From: Bacteroidota bacterium
Lineage (GTDB): Bacteria > Bacteroidota > Bacteroidia > 2-12-FULL-35-15
Reading direction: 5' to 3'
DNA: 64,000 nucleotides
Assembly (NCBI GenBank): GCA_021323165.1
Contig: JAJTCJ010000027.1
Span: 1-64,000, forward strand
Each line of letters starts with the position of its first letter. Within the stretch, counting starts at the first letter, position 1. The notes beneath the pieces were generated by a model. It was not told the DNA's origin. It saw only the letters and a list, made by a program, of their open reading frames with translations, and did no database searches. Shown one piece after another: positions 1 to 7,227 of this stretch. Both the position numbers and the translations under genes were made by a program.

Positions 1-371
1 ACTTCTCTTCCTTTTCCTTCCGGAAAGCATTCATTATCCTGAAAAAGAACTCCTTTTTTTAAATGGAATGTATAAGTTGTTCCGGCAGCATCAACCTCCC
101 ACTTATCAGCCAGAGAAGGAATAATAGAAAGATCTTTGGTGTTGAATTTTACAAGTCCTTCATAGATCTGATTTGCAATATGAGCTGATCCGATATCGGT
201 GATAGAATAAGGATATAAAGTTTGATATTGCTCCGTTTCATTTATCCGCAATGTGCCGCCATACACCTTGTCGCCTTTGGCAACTCTATCAGAGCCGCTG
301 CCATTGTCCGAGTTGGAGCAGGAAGAGTAAAACACCGCTAAAGAAAGAATAAAAATCAAGGATTTTTTCAT
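1..371 (-). CDS. Oligopeptide/dipeptide ABC transporter substrate-binding lipoprotein (5' part only)
   Basis: The gene runs off the left edge, so only the first 123 residues are visible. They begin with a lipoprotein signal peptide with a lipobox-like YSSC (Cys18), then a Ser/Asp/Gly-rich linker. Next comes the opening of a family-5 solute-binding protein: YPYSITDIGSAHIANQIYEG, LSIIPSLADKWEVD and YTFHLKKGVLFQD are typical of the OppA/DppA fold (SBP_bac_5). The protein would be anchored in the envelope and bind peptides or similar solutes for an ABC importer. The ATG at 369-371 is the first Met and gives a correct signal peptide. Family assignment is firm; the ligand is unknown. Confidence 0.85.
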   Translation of the reverse strand, partial: MKKSLIFILSLAVFYSSCSNSDNGSGSDRVAKGDKVYGGTLRINETEQYQTLYPYSITDIGSAHIANQIYEGLVKFNTKDLSIIPSLADKWEVDAAGTTYTFHLKKGVLFQDNECFPEGKGRE

Positions 372-528
372 ACTGAAATATATCTGAATTGGGTTAAGTT
401 TACTTAAAAATTAGGCTAAAAATTAATTGCAAGATTACATCAACTTTCACGAATATACAAATAAATATAGAAATTTCGTGGTCGCCTTTAAAAATCACGG
501 AAATAGGATTAAAGGAGATAAATTTGTC

Positions 529-536
529 TATATTTG
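529..536 (+). promoter_or_regulatory. Bacteroidota -7 promoter element (TATATTTG)
   Basis: TATATTTG matches the Bacteroidota sigma-A consensus TAnnTTTG and is followed by C as usual. It lies about 120 bases before the secreted-protein start at 655. No clear -33 TTTG is seen 19 bases upstream, so the element is supported by the -7 box alone. Confidence 0.5.
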
Positions 537-654
537 CGACTAAATGTAAAAATAATCTAATTTTATTTTGAATTCAGTAAATAAGATTATAATATTGCGT
601 TCGAAAATACGGAACCACTCAAGACAAGTTCTTGTTTTTAACATTAAAAATAAA

Positions 655-1455
655 ATGAAAAAAATATTTTTTGCGATATTAAGCTTGGTTTCTACTCTTG
701 CTTTCTCTACAAATGTAATTGTGTTGGAAGGAAATTATCAGGGAAAAAATCTATATGTTCAGAATCCATTTGCTGGTTCGGGTGTTGGTTTTTGTGTAAC
801 TAATATAACTGTTAACGGAAATACAACTACCGATGAGATCGCATCAAGCGCATTCGAAATTGATTTCAGAAATTTACAATTGAAACTTGGCGATAAAGTG
901 GAAGTAAAGATTTCACATAAAGATGATTGCAAACCAAAAGTTTTAAATCCGGAAGTTCTTAAACCAAAAAGTACATTTGAAGTTACCTCGATGATTGTTG
1001 ACAAAGACCTAACTTTTAAATGGTCAACAAAAGGAGAGACAGGAAAATTAACATATACAATTGAACAATTCCGTTGGAGTAAATGGGTGAAAGTTGGAGA
1101 AGTAGAAGGTAACGGTACACCAACTGAAAATACTTATTCATTCAAAGTTGCACCTCATTCAGGAAAAAATCAATATCGCGTTAAGCAGGTTGATTATACA
1201 GGCCAGCCTAAACTTTCAAAAACAGTTGATTTTATGTCAGCTACTCCTGAAGTTTCTTTCAGTCCTGCAAAAGTATCTAAAGAGATTACATTTACTGCCG
1301 GAAGCACTCCGATAGAAACAATGTTTGAGATCTATGATCAATTCGGTAATATTGTAAAAAGAGGTTTTGCTTCTGTTGTAGATGCAGCCAATCTTCCTAA
1401 AGGTGCATATTACCTGAATTATGACAATAAGATGGGTGAGTTTATAAAGAAATAA
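655..1455 (+). CDS. Secreted protein with T9SS-like C-terminal segment
   Basis: 266 residues when started at the ATG at 655. An in-frame codon at 568 would add 29 residues ahead of a clean signal peptide (MKKIFFAILSLVSTLAFS), so 655 is preferred. No catalytic motif is recognised. The middle looks like beta-sandwich sequence (repeated F-x-W-S and YRVKQVDYTG, as in fibronectin-like domains). The C-terminus (IYDQFGNIVKRG ... LPKGAYYLNY ... FIKK) resembles the Por-secretion sorting domain, which would send it to the cell surface through type IX secretion. A strong terminator follows. Function unknown. Confidence 0.75.
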   Translation: MKKIFFAILSLVSTLAFSTNVIVLEGNYQGKNLYVQNPFAGSGVGFCVTNITVNGNTTTDEIASSAFEIDFRNLQLKLGDKVEVKISHKDDCKPKVLNPEVLKPKSTFEVTSMIVDKDLTFKWSTKGETGKLTYTIEQFRWSKWVKVGEVEGNGTPTENTYSFKVAPHSGKNQYRVKQVDYTGQPKLSKTVDFMSATPEVSFSPAKVSKEITFTAGSTPIETMFEIYDQFGNIVKRGFASVVDAANLPKGAYYLNYDNKMGEFIKK

Positions 1456-1479
1456 TAATCCTGTTCCACAAGAAATAAA

Positions 1480-1513
1480 ATAATCCCGATCTAATCATCG
1501 GGATTATTTTTTT
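1480..1513 (+). terminator. Rho-independent terminator
   Basis: AATAATCCCGAT and ATCGGGATTATT form a 12-bp stem around a 6-base loop, followed by a T run. It ends the secreted-protein gene at 655-1455. Confidence 0.85.
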
Positions 1514-1531
1514 GTAAAAAATTAAAAGAAC

Positions 1532-1933
1532 ATGTTAAAAATTGAACACCTGGGTATCGCAGTTAAAGATCTTTCCAAATCCAATGCATTGTTTGAGAAG
1601 CTATTTGGCGCAGCTCCGTATAAACTTGAAAAAGTGGAAAGTGAAGGAGTATCTACATCGTTTTTTATGATGGGTGAAAGTAAGATAGAGCTGCTTGAGG
1701 CAACTAATCCGGATAGTCCTATTGCTAAATTCATTGAAAAAAAAGGCGAAGGTATTCATCATATTGCTTTTGAAGTGAAAGACATTTATATTGAAATGAA
1801 AAGACTCCAGAATGAAGGATTTACGCTTCTTTCAGAGCATCCTAAAAAAGGAGCAGATAACAAACTGATCTGCTTTCTTCACCCAAAGGGTACCAATGGT
1901 GTCCTGATTGAGTTATGCCAGGAAATTGGGTGA
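1532..1933 (+). CDS. mce: Methylmalonyl-CoA epimerase (VOC family)
   Basis: 133 residues, full length for the family. It interconverts (2R)- and (2S)-methylmalonyl-CoA, linking propionyl-CoA carboxylase and methylmalonyl-CoA mutase. It is a single glyoxalase/VOC unit: N-terminal IEHLGIAV with the first metal His (H6), ALFEKLFG, SKIELLE, GIHHIAFEV with the second His pair (76-77), and C-terminal VLIELCQ with the acidic ligand/base. No mutase or carboxylase gene is nearby. It follows the upstream terminator directly, so it is probably transcribed alone. Confidence 0.92.
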   Translation: MLKIEHLGIAVKDLSKSNALFEKLFGAAPYKLEKVESEGVSTSFFMMGESKIELLEATNPDSPIAKFIEKKGEGIHHIAFEVKDIYIEMKRLQNEGFTLLSEHPKKGADNKLICFLHPKGTNGVLIELCQEIG

Positions 1934-2065
1934 TGGAATGGTGAATGGTTATTGGTTAATTGTTATTTTAGGCTGTGTAACCAATATGATGTGTTGGTTA
2001 TCTCGATGTTTCCATTTCTGAAAAATGCATCGGGAAGGTCGGGAGTAAGCTATTCGATAAATTCG

Positions 2066-2701
2066 TTATTCGTATTTAAATATATCCAGAATGCTTTCTT
2101 TCTTAACATCCAGTAAATACGTCTGAATGCCTAACCTTTTCGCAGCTTTAATATGCTGCTCCGAGTCATCAATAAATAAAGTTTCATGAGGTTTTAAGGA
2201 ATTTTCTTTCAATACCATGTGAAAGATCTCATCGTCAGGCTTTCTCATTTTTACCTTGTATGACAAATAGATCTTCTCAAAATAAACCGACAGATCAGGG
2301 ATTCCCATTTCATGTTCAAGTGTTTTATAGATCGTATCGATATGGATATCGTTTGTATTGCTGAGCAAAAATGTACGGTGGGTCTTTTTTAATTCTGAAA
2401 GCAGCTCTAATCTTTCTTTCGGAAGATCCAGCAGCATTGCATTCCATGCATTATCGATTAAAGCATTTGCCGGTTTTATATTAAAGGCGGATTTGAGTTC
2501 TGTTCTGAATTCATGTGAGGTGATCTGACCTTTTTCATAAAGATCGAATAACTGACGTTGCTTAGCTTTCGAAAAAAAATCATCGAAATTATTCAATCCC
2601 ATCTCCCGAAAGGCCTTGGTTGTTAATTCGTAATCAATATTTATGATCACTCCGCCAAAATCGAAAATGATATTTTTAAAGTCTTTGAGGCTAATGGGCA
2701 T
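2066..2701 (-). CDS. HAD-superfamily hydrolase, HAD-IA type
   Basis: About 211 residues from ATG 2701; a TTG at 2725 would add eight unlikely residues. Motif I is IIFDFGGVIINID with the nucleophile Asp, motif II LLSNTND, motif III the Lys in KVKMRKPDDEIF, and motif IV LFIDDSEQHI. The FDFGGV form and the alpha-helical cap between motifs I and II match the HAD-IA group (epoxide-hydrolase-like/YihX-like phosphatases). It is likely a small-molecule phosphatase; the substrate cannot be told. It sits downstream of the receiver gene on the same strand. Confidence 0.88.
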   Translation of the reverse strand: MPISLKDFKNIIFDFGGVIINIDYELTTKAFREMGLNNFDDFFSKAKQRQLFDLYEKGQITSHEFRTELKSAFNIKPANALIDNAWNAMLLDLPKERLELLSELKKTHRTFLLSNTNDIHIDTIYKTLEHEMGIPDLSVYFEKIYLSYKVKMRKPDDEIFHMVLKENSLKPHETLFIDDSEQHIKAAKRLGIQTYLLDVKKESILDIFKYE

Positions 2702-2753
2702 ATGAAAAAGTTGAATAGTCTGCAAAGATACTATTCAATACGGAGATAGGAAA

Positions 2754-3149
2754 TTATGTGCACCATATCGATGCGAGCTTTGTAGCAATAAAATTATAAC
2801 CTTGCACAGTATAGGGTTTTGAGATATAATCAACTGCGCCTTTACTTATTGCTTTTTTAATATCGATCTCACTGTTTGATGTTGAAAGTATTACTACCGG
2901 GATCTTTGAATATTGTTTGTTCTTATTTAAAGCATCAAGGATATCCATACCATTCATTTCCTGTAGGTTCAGGTCAAGTATGATCAGGCATGGCTTCCCG
3001 ATATCACCACCCATGAGGGCTTCCATTAATTCTTTACCACCAGTGAATGTATAAAGATCATTTTTAATTCCGTAGTTCTTAAAGGCTTGTGTGATAAAGA
3101 GTAGCTCATCTTCATCATCATCAACAAATATAATGGATCCACGGGGCAT
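2754..3149 (-). CDS. Single-domain response regulator (receiver only)
   Basis: 131 residues forming one CheY-like receiver and no output domain. The acidic pocket is IIFVDDDEDE, the phospho-acceptor is Asp59 in LIILDLNLQEMNG, the switch Ser/Thr is in VVILSTSNS, and the conserved Lys is in VDYISKPYTV. Stand-alone receivers of this Rcp1-like kind usually relay phosphate or act by protein contact. No kinase lies beside it. It follows the 86-residue gene by 7 bases on the same strand, so the two are probably co-transcribed. Confidence 0.9.
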   Translation of the reverse strand: MPRGSIIFVDDDEDELLFITQAFKNYGIKNDLYTFTGGKELMEALMGGDIGKPCLIILDLNLQEMNGMDILDALNKNKQYSKIPVVILSTSNSEIDIKKAISKGAVDYISKPYTVQGYNFIATKLASIWCT

Positions 3150-3156
3150 AAAAAAT

Positions 3157-3417
3157 TTACTTATTTGAATAGAGTTTAGTCATCATCAATCCGTTGTAAA
3201 GAAAGAAGTCATGAGCAAAGAATTTTTGTCCCCCTTCAAAAACAAATTGAATAGAATATAATTTTTCTGATCGGAAGGGCCTGAATTCGTGTCTGGGTTT
3301 TAATTGGATATCTGTTAAAAAATCGGTGCTGCCATTACCAATATGGGCTTTTCTACCAATCCACGAAGAATAGGTGTTTCTGATGTTTTCAGCTTGTTCT
3401 AAATTAAAATATAGCAT
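3157..3417 (-). CDS. Hypothetical protein
   Basis: 86 residues, no recognised domain. It is mixed alpha/beta with an aromatic-rich C-terminal half (FVFEGGQKFFAHDFFLYNG). It lies 7 bases upstream of the receiver gene on the same strand, which suggests one transcript. The island boundary repeat begins about 210 bases upstream, so this gene belongs to the chromosome side. Confidence 0.6.
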   Translation of the reverse strand: MLYFNLEQAENIRNTYSSWIGRKAHIGNGSTDFLTDIQLKPRHEFRPFRSEKLYSIQFVFEGGQKFFAHDFFLYNGLMMTKLYSNK

Positions 3418-3630
3418 TGTAAATCGGTTTAATACCGATCACAGCGATTTCCAAAACTTATACCGAAATTTTTAGAGACTTCTGAAAGTATTACTTCTAA
3501 AGGGATTGGATGAGTTTACAAAACAAATCGTTTTAAATCGGATCAGGGGAATTTGTTCCACAGAGCATTGGAATATTGAATCACTATCAGAATTATTATT
3601 ATGAGAATAAGGTTTCGCGGGCACTTAAAC

Positions 3631-3750
3631 TTTTATTAAAAGGAATATGGATAAACACATAAATTACTATATTTGCAGCCTAAAATTGCTCTTGATGTTA
3701 TATGAAGACAATTTGGGCCTATAGCTCATTCGGTTAGAGCAACAGACTCA
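3631..3750 (+). repeat. Left boundary direct repeat of the island (attL)
   Basis: This 120-base block recurs at 17999-18118 in the same orientation with three mismatches (3637, 3649, 3651); 3652-3750 is identical. It contains a promoter -7 box TATATTTG (3668-3675), a 39-base leader, and the first 36 bases of a tRNA gene. The two copies diverge immediately after CTCA in the tRNA anticodon loop, which therefore marks the crossover limit. Confidence 0.92.
3715..3750 (+). pseudogene. 5' half of a CAU-anticodon tRNA gene (left copy)
   Basis: The fragment carries an acceptor 5' strand GGGCCTA, a D-arm GCTC...GAGC, an anticodon 5' stem ACAGA and loop start CTCA. This matches elongator tRNA-Met (CAU) style genes in Bacteroidota, cut between anticodon bases 35 and 36. 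No matching 3' half (TCTGT stem, T-arm, TAGGCCC acceptor strand) follows; the sequence passes straight into the radC-like gene of the island. Confidence 0.85.
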
Positions 3751-4186
3751 ACAAAATTCCTTCATCTGCAAAACTGTAATATCCTTCTTGAGTCAGGATA
3801 ATATGATCCAGTAAGGGTATTTCCATAATTCGTCCAGCCTCTTTTATAATTTTTGTAATTCTAAGATCTGCTTCTGATGGTTTTAGATTGCCTGAAGGAT
3901 GGTTATGTGCAAGCATAATAGATGATGCATGAGCTTTCAATGCTGTTTGAAAAACCACTTTTGTGTCAACCACAGTCCCAGACATTCCTCCATGTGAAAT
4001 TTTGCTGTAACCTAATACCTTATTAGCACGATTTAAAATCATAAGGTACATTTCTTCAATGTATTCCATTTTATTACTCCAAACTGATCTGAATTGTGTT
4101 TCAGCGTCTTTAGAGGTTAATACCTTAGGCAAAGCAGATAGTTTAACCTTAGGGCTATAATTGATTGATATTTCTGATAGTTCCAT
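3734..4186 (-). CDS. radC: RadC-like JAB/MPN-domain protein (mobile-element type)
   Basis: 150 residues, shorter than chromosomal RadC because the N-terminal HhH region is absent; this is the usual mobile-element form. The JAB metal centre is complete: Glu in EEMYLMI, His94 and His96 in AHNHPSGN, Ser104 and Asp107 in PSEADL. The C-terminus GYYSFADEGIL is standard. The last residues (SLLL) and the stop codon are read from the antisense of the tRNA-derived repeat, so the gene overlaps the attachment site by 17 bases. Biochemical role is uncertain despite the old DNA-repair name; the family often rides on integrative elements. Confidence 0.85.
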   Translation of the reverse strand: MELSEISINYSPKVKLSALPKVLTSKDAETQFRSVWSNKMEYIEEMYLMILNRANKVLGYSKISHGGMSGTVVDTKVVFQTALKAHASSIMLAHNHPSGNLKPSEADLRITKIIKEAGRIMEIPLLDHIILTQEGYYSFADEGILLSLLL

Positions 4187-4256
4187 GGTTATTGGGTTAA
4201 GTGAATAAAAAGCTATATTTATATAGATAGCAGTTAAATAAATAAATGTTTGAAGG

Positions 4257-4532
4257 TCAATTGAAGGATGTATGAGAGCAGGTTGGAATTGAGAGTATCA
4301 TAAAGTAATGATGATAATATCCCTTGTCTTGGATGATGTAAACAAGCTTGAATTGCTTATCCATTTTCACTTGAATTACAGTGATTTCCTGACCAATGGA
4401 GTAAAGTCCTACTGCTCTAATGCAAGACACCTTAAATGGGCAGAAAAGCCGGTAGATCCCAGTTTTATTAGCTACTAAAATTGAGTTGTTTGAGCATATC
4501 CTGCTTAGCTCAATTAATTTGTTTTTCTCCAT
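4257..4532 (-). CDS. Hypothetical island protein
   Basis: 91 residues, no recognised family. The centre (LFCPFKVSCIRAVGLYSIGQ) has two Cys in a C-P-F-x-V-x-C spacing and is followed by beta-rich sequence ending in Tyr/His. ATG 4530-4532 is preceded by a leader that reads AACCCTAAAATTAAAACC, similar to leaders of neighbouring genes. It lies between the RadC gene and a 112-residue gene on the same strand, with a hairpin plus T run just upstream. Confidence 0.55.
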   Translation of the reverse strand: MEKNKLIELSRICSNNSILVANKTGIYRLFCPFKVSCIRAVGLYSIGQEITVIQVKMDKQFKLVYIIQDKGYYHHYFMILSIPTCSHTSFN

Positions 4533-4552
4533 ATGGTTTTAATTTTAGGGTT

Positions 4553-4587
4553 AAAAAAAGGGAAGCCTCCATTGCTGGAAACCTCCC
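4553..4587 (-). terminator. Hairpin with T run between small island genes
   Basis: Read on the minus strand, GGGAGGTTTCC pairs with GGAGGCTTCCC across the loop AGCAAT. All 11 positions pair, three of them as G-U, and seven T follow. It lies between the 112-residue gene and the 91-residue gene and could terminate or attenuate read-through. Confidence 0.7.
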
Positions 4588-4609
4588 TCTTAAAACCAAT
4601 ACTGTTGGA

Positions 4610-4948
4610 TTACGCTACTTCCCCATGAAATACAGTTTCCTCCATATTGGCATTCTCAGCTACATACTCATAGCTGTGGTTCAATGTTGCTGTCTCATCA
4701 GTTCCTGGGATCTGATAAGTGTAAGCCTCACATTCAACTTTTTTAATCTCTCCAGGAAACCTAGTTCCTATAACAGATTTACAAGCTTGTTCATTTAATG
4801 TTGTTGTAATTGTGGCTTTCCTTGCGTGAGCATAGTACTTACCAGTTTGAGAAGACTTAATCATCTCTACTTGTCCTTGTAGTTCTAAGACCAAGAAATC
4901 ATCATTATTCTTGTTTTGTCTTTTCACATAATTGATTACTGTTACCAT
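4610..4948 (-). CDS. Hypothetical island protein
   Basis: 112 residues, start MVTVINYVKRQNKNNDD. It reads as an all-beta small protein without signal peptide: FLVLELQGQVEMIKS, SGKYYAHARKATITT-like strands, and an acidic C-terminus. No domain recognised. It is followed and preceded on its strand by hairpin/T-run structures, so each small gene here may form its own transcription unit. Its leader (AACCTCATAAAAAAACTAAT) resembles that of the lipoprotein gene at 5927-6430. Confidence 0.55.
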   Translation of the reverse strand: MVTVINYVKRQNKNNDDFLVLELQGQVEMIKSSQTGKYYAHARKATITTTLNEQACKSVIGTRFPGEIKKVECEAYTYQIPGTDETATLNHSYEYVAENANMEETVFHGEVA

Positions 4949-4972
4949 TTGATTAGTTTTTTTATGAGGTTA

Positions 4973-4995
4973 AAAAATAGGGCGGAGATTTCCGC
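4973..4995 (-). terminator. Short hairpin with T run
   Basis: On the minus strand GCGGA-AATC-TCCGC forms a 5-bp stem followed within four bases by a run of T. It lies between the 129-residue gene and the 112-residue gene. The short stem makes it a weaker call than the hairpin at 4553-4587. Confidence 0.5.
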
Positions 4996-5089
4996 TCCAG
5001 ACTAAACAGGGGTGGGCATTTTAGGGGTACTCTAAAGACCAAGATATTCCCAGAGCATTTAAAAAAATAAAAAATAATTTTTTTGAAAT

Positions 5090-5479
5090 CTAGTTAGCAA
5101 AGATCTCTGAAAAGGAATCTTCCTCAAAGTCTTTGTCTAATTCTAAAAAGGAAACATTCTGCTGTTCCATAATAAAAGACTTTAAGCAGAATGTGTCAGT
5201 ACAGACCCCAAATAAATAAGTTTGATAGCTCTGGGAAAATGTCGAATTCATTGCATTACTCATTGAAAAATGATTCTCATTAACAGTGTAATAAGTGAAA
5301 CCACATTCTATTAAATGTAACTTTGCAAACTTTCCTTCGTCACTATGGTAGACCAGATCAAGGAAATGGTGGGTAAATTTGTAACAAAGATCTGCTTTAC
5401 CCTGTGTATCAAATAATTTAGAAACGTAGGCATCCTTACCAATAATGGCAACTACACAAAATTGATTTTTTCTTTCCAT
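5090..5479 (-). CDS. Hypothetical island protein
   Basis: 129 residues, no signal peptide, no recognised domain. The N-terminal half (FCVVAIIGKDAYVSKLFDTQGKA) looks like an alpha/beta fold and the C-terminus is acidic (ELDKDFEEDSFSEIF). It starts 5 bases after the stop of the secreted-protein gene at 5485-5886, so the two are surely co-transcribed and possibly translationally linked. Several Cys are scattered but form no metal-site pattern. Confidence 0.55.
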   Translation of the reverse strand: MERKNQFCVVAIIGKDAYVSKLFDTQGKADLCYKFTHHFLDLVYHSDEGKFAKLHLIECGFTYYTVNENHFSMSNAMNSTFSQSYQTYLFGVCTDTFCLKSFIMEQQNVSFLELDKDFEEDSFSEIFAN

Positions 5480-5484
5480 AACAA

Positions 5485-5886
5485 TTACTCAACAGCAGTT
5501 ATATAGATGGAAAAGCCCACATCTTGTTTGGTAAGTTTATACTGTATATTTTGCTTTTGGTAGTTGATCCAAGTGGTATCATCAACTTTGACAAAGCTAT
5601 TATTTAAAGATATTATAACAGAATTCAAAGAACTGTAAGTGTAACTAATAGCACGTTTAACACATTCATTTGCACTATTAAAAAAACATGCAGAAATAAC
5701 AAAATCCAATGATTTAGATTCATATGTAACATAGCAATCATATGATGGATTATTGTAATGGTATTCAATTTTCCAATAATCAGGATCTGACTGTATGTGA
5801 TTTATGACCTCCTCCTTTGAAGCCCCAATAAATTGAGAATACGAGACTAGAGGCAGTAATATTAAAATGATAATTAATTTTTTCAT
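5485..5886 (-). CDS. Secreted hypothetical protein
   Basis: 133 residues beginning with a signal peptide (MKKLIIILILLPLVSYSQF). The mature part is about 115 residues with YESKSLDFVISACFF and an ITAVE end. No known family is recognised. It is the first gene of a two-gene unit with the 129-residue gene and follows the lipoprotein gene by 40 bases on the same strand. Two envelope proteins together on an island may alter the cell surface, but that is inference. Confidence 0.6.
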   Translation of the reverse strand: MKKLIIILILLPLVSYSQFIGASKEEVINHIQSDPDYWKIEYHYNNPSYDCYVTYESKSLDFVISACFFNSANECVKRAISYTYSSLNSVIISLNNSFVKVDDTTWINYQKQNIQYKLTKQDVGFSIYITAVE

Positions 5887-5926
5887 GTTATTGTTGTTAT
5901 AAAGCTGACAACCACCTTTAATGTTC

Positions 5927-6430
5927 TTAATAATTGATCTTAATATATGTTAAAGAATAAGCATATACTCCAGGACCTCCATTTGAAAGATTCTGACTAA
6001 AATTCAAGTAAATATGATTAGAATCATAAACAGCATATGAACTTGGACCATAGCACTGATATACTCCACCATATAAATGATACTGACTCATGTAATTTAC
6101 CCTATGATTAATATACCATGATACTTGTCCAGAGGACATCATTGTGGTAGAAATATTCATAGTATCCATCCTAGAGTTGTAATTAAGTGGAAGAGTTAAC
6201 TTTTTAACACTCCCATCAGTATACATAGTAAGAGTATCTTCAACCATTGAAACATTAGTAGTATTATGAGTATTAACTAACTTATATTTTTGTACAGTAA
6301 CAGTTGATGTTACTACAGGTGCTGGTCCAACAGCCGATTTATTAGCTTCTTTTTCACAAGAAGTAACAATTAAGAGGAAGGTCGCTAGGCTTATGGCTAA
6401 AAATGGTATCGAATAAATTTTCTTTTTCAT
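5927..6430 (-). CDS. Putative lipoprotein
   Basis: 167 residues. The N-terminal KKK and hydrophobic stretch end in IVTSC, a lipobox with Cys25, followed by EKEANKS. The mature part is rich in Ser, Thr, Tyr and Met (TLTMYTDGSVKKLTLPLNYN, MNISTTMMSSG), which suggests beta strands. No family recognised. It diverges from the XRE regulator gene at 6542; the 111-base gap holds its -7 box and a possible operator, so it is a candidate target of that regulator. Confidence 0.6.
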   Translation of the reverse strand: MKKKIYSIPFLAISLATFLLIVTSCEKEANKSAVGPAPVVTSTVTVQKYKLVNTHNTTNVSMVEDTLTMYTDGSVKKLTLPLNYNSRMDTMNISTTMMSSGQVSWYINHRVNYMSQYHLYGGVYQCYGPSSYAVYDSNHIYLNFSQNLSNGGPGVYAYSLTYIKINY

Positions 6431-6463
6431 GTTTGTTTTTTTAAATGAGGTTTACGGTATAAG

Positions 6464-6507
6464 CAAATATAGAATAATCTACCTATAAGTTCCTATTTAT
6501 AAGTAGG
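6464..6507 (-). promoter_or_regulatory. -7 element and possible operator between lipoprotein and XRE genes
   Basis: On the minus strand TATATTTG (6464-6471) fits the Bacteroidota -7 consensus for the lipoprotein gene. Just upstream, 6480-6507 holds CTACCTATAAGT and TTATAAGTAGGT, related half-sites across the -33 region. Such a site could bind the divergently encoded XRE protein. The repeat symmetry is imperfect. Confidence 0.45.
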
Positions 6508-6541
6508 TGTATAAAAGTTTCAAAATTCTTCCCTTTGCTGG

Positions 6542-6778
6542 ATGGCTACAGCAGAAGAAAAGCTCAAAAAGCAGATTGGTAACAGAATTAAGAACTTAAG
6601 GCTTCAGGCAGGATATACCAGCCAAGAAGCTTTTGCTTATGATGCTAATATTCCAAGAGCGCAATATGGCAGATATGAATCTGGAAGGTCAAATATCACT
6701 ATTGCCAGCCTGCTTAAAATCACATCTTTTCATAAAATTACTTTTGCCGAATTCTTCAAGGAAGGGTTTGGTAACTAG
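6542..6778 (+). CDS. XRE-family helix-turn-helix regulator
   Basis: 78 residues, essentially one HTH_3 domain. KKQIGNRIKNLRLQAGYTSQ is helix 1-2, EAFAYDANIPRAQYGRYE spans the turn and recognition helix, and SGRSNITIASLLKITSFHK the remaining helices. No second domain is present, as in small repressor proteins of mobile elements. It is divergent from the lipoprotein gene and sits ahead of the gene-poor stretch before the polymerase. It is likely the island's own transcriptional regulator. Confidence 0.85.
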   Translation: MATAEEKLKKQIGNRIKNLRLQAGYTSQEAFAYDANIPRAQYGRYESGRSNITIASLLKITSFHKITFAEFFKEGFGN

Positions 6779-7227
6779 GGTGTCGATCACCCATTATCCA
6801 TTTTCTTCAAATATTTTCTTTAAAAAATTAGGAAATCTCGTTTCTTTATTTTACCTTTGCACTTTATTTTGCCATAACGTGCAAATAAGATAGCAGCCGG
6901 GATAATTTACAATCCTTTTAATCATTTCATTTTTTAGCTGGGAACCAAATAAGCCCTCTAAAGACATAGCATAATTGATTCGTTCAATTATTGCATAGAT
7001 CAAGCTTCGGTTGTGGTCTGTTTTTCCAAAAAGACATTTTCTGTCTTAGAAGTTTCAAGTTTTTAAAATTCATTTAAGTTGGCAAATCCTATATTTTTTG
7101 TCCTTGCATGATTTTTCAGATGCTACAGGTAGTTATTCATATACCTGATAATTCCATTAATTATTACTGATAACTAAAGAAACAAGCTTAAGGGTTTTGC
7201 CCGGAGGATAATTCCCCCTTTATTCTT
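6779..7227. other. 449-base stretch without a recognisable gene
   Basis: No ORF of convincing quality was seen. A -7-like TACCTTTG lies at 6852-6859, and its TTTGCAC is mirrored by GTGCAAA at 6879-6885 (7-bp arms, 16-base spacer). A small stem AAGACA/TGTCTT lies at 7031-7047. The region sits between the regulator and the polymerase gene and could hold a promoter with operator, a small RNA, or a replication start. None of these is shown directly. Confidence 0.4.

Noticed and set aside
3715-3790. A complete tRNA or a group I intron in the tRNA anticodon
   Set aside because: No 3' exon with TCTGT stem, T-arm or acceptor strand was found downstream of either copy, and the following DNA codes for RadC in the left case.
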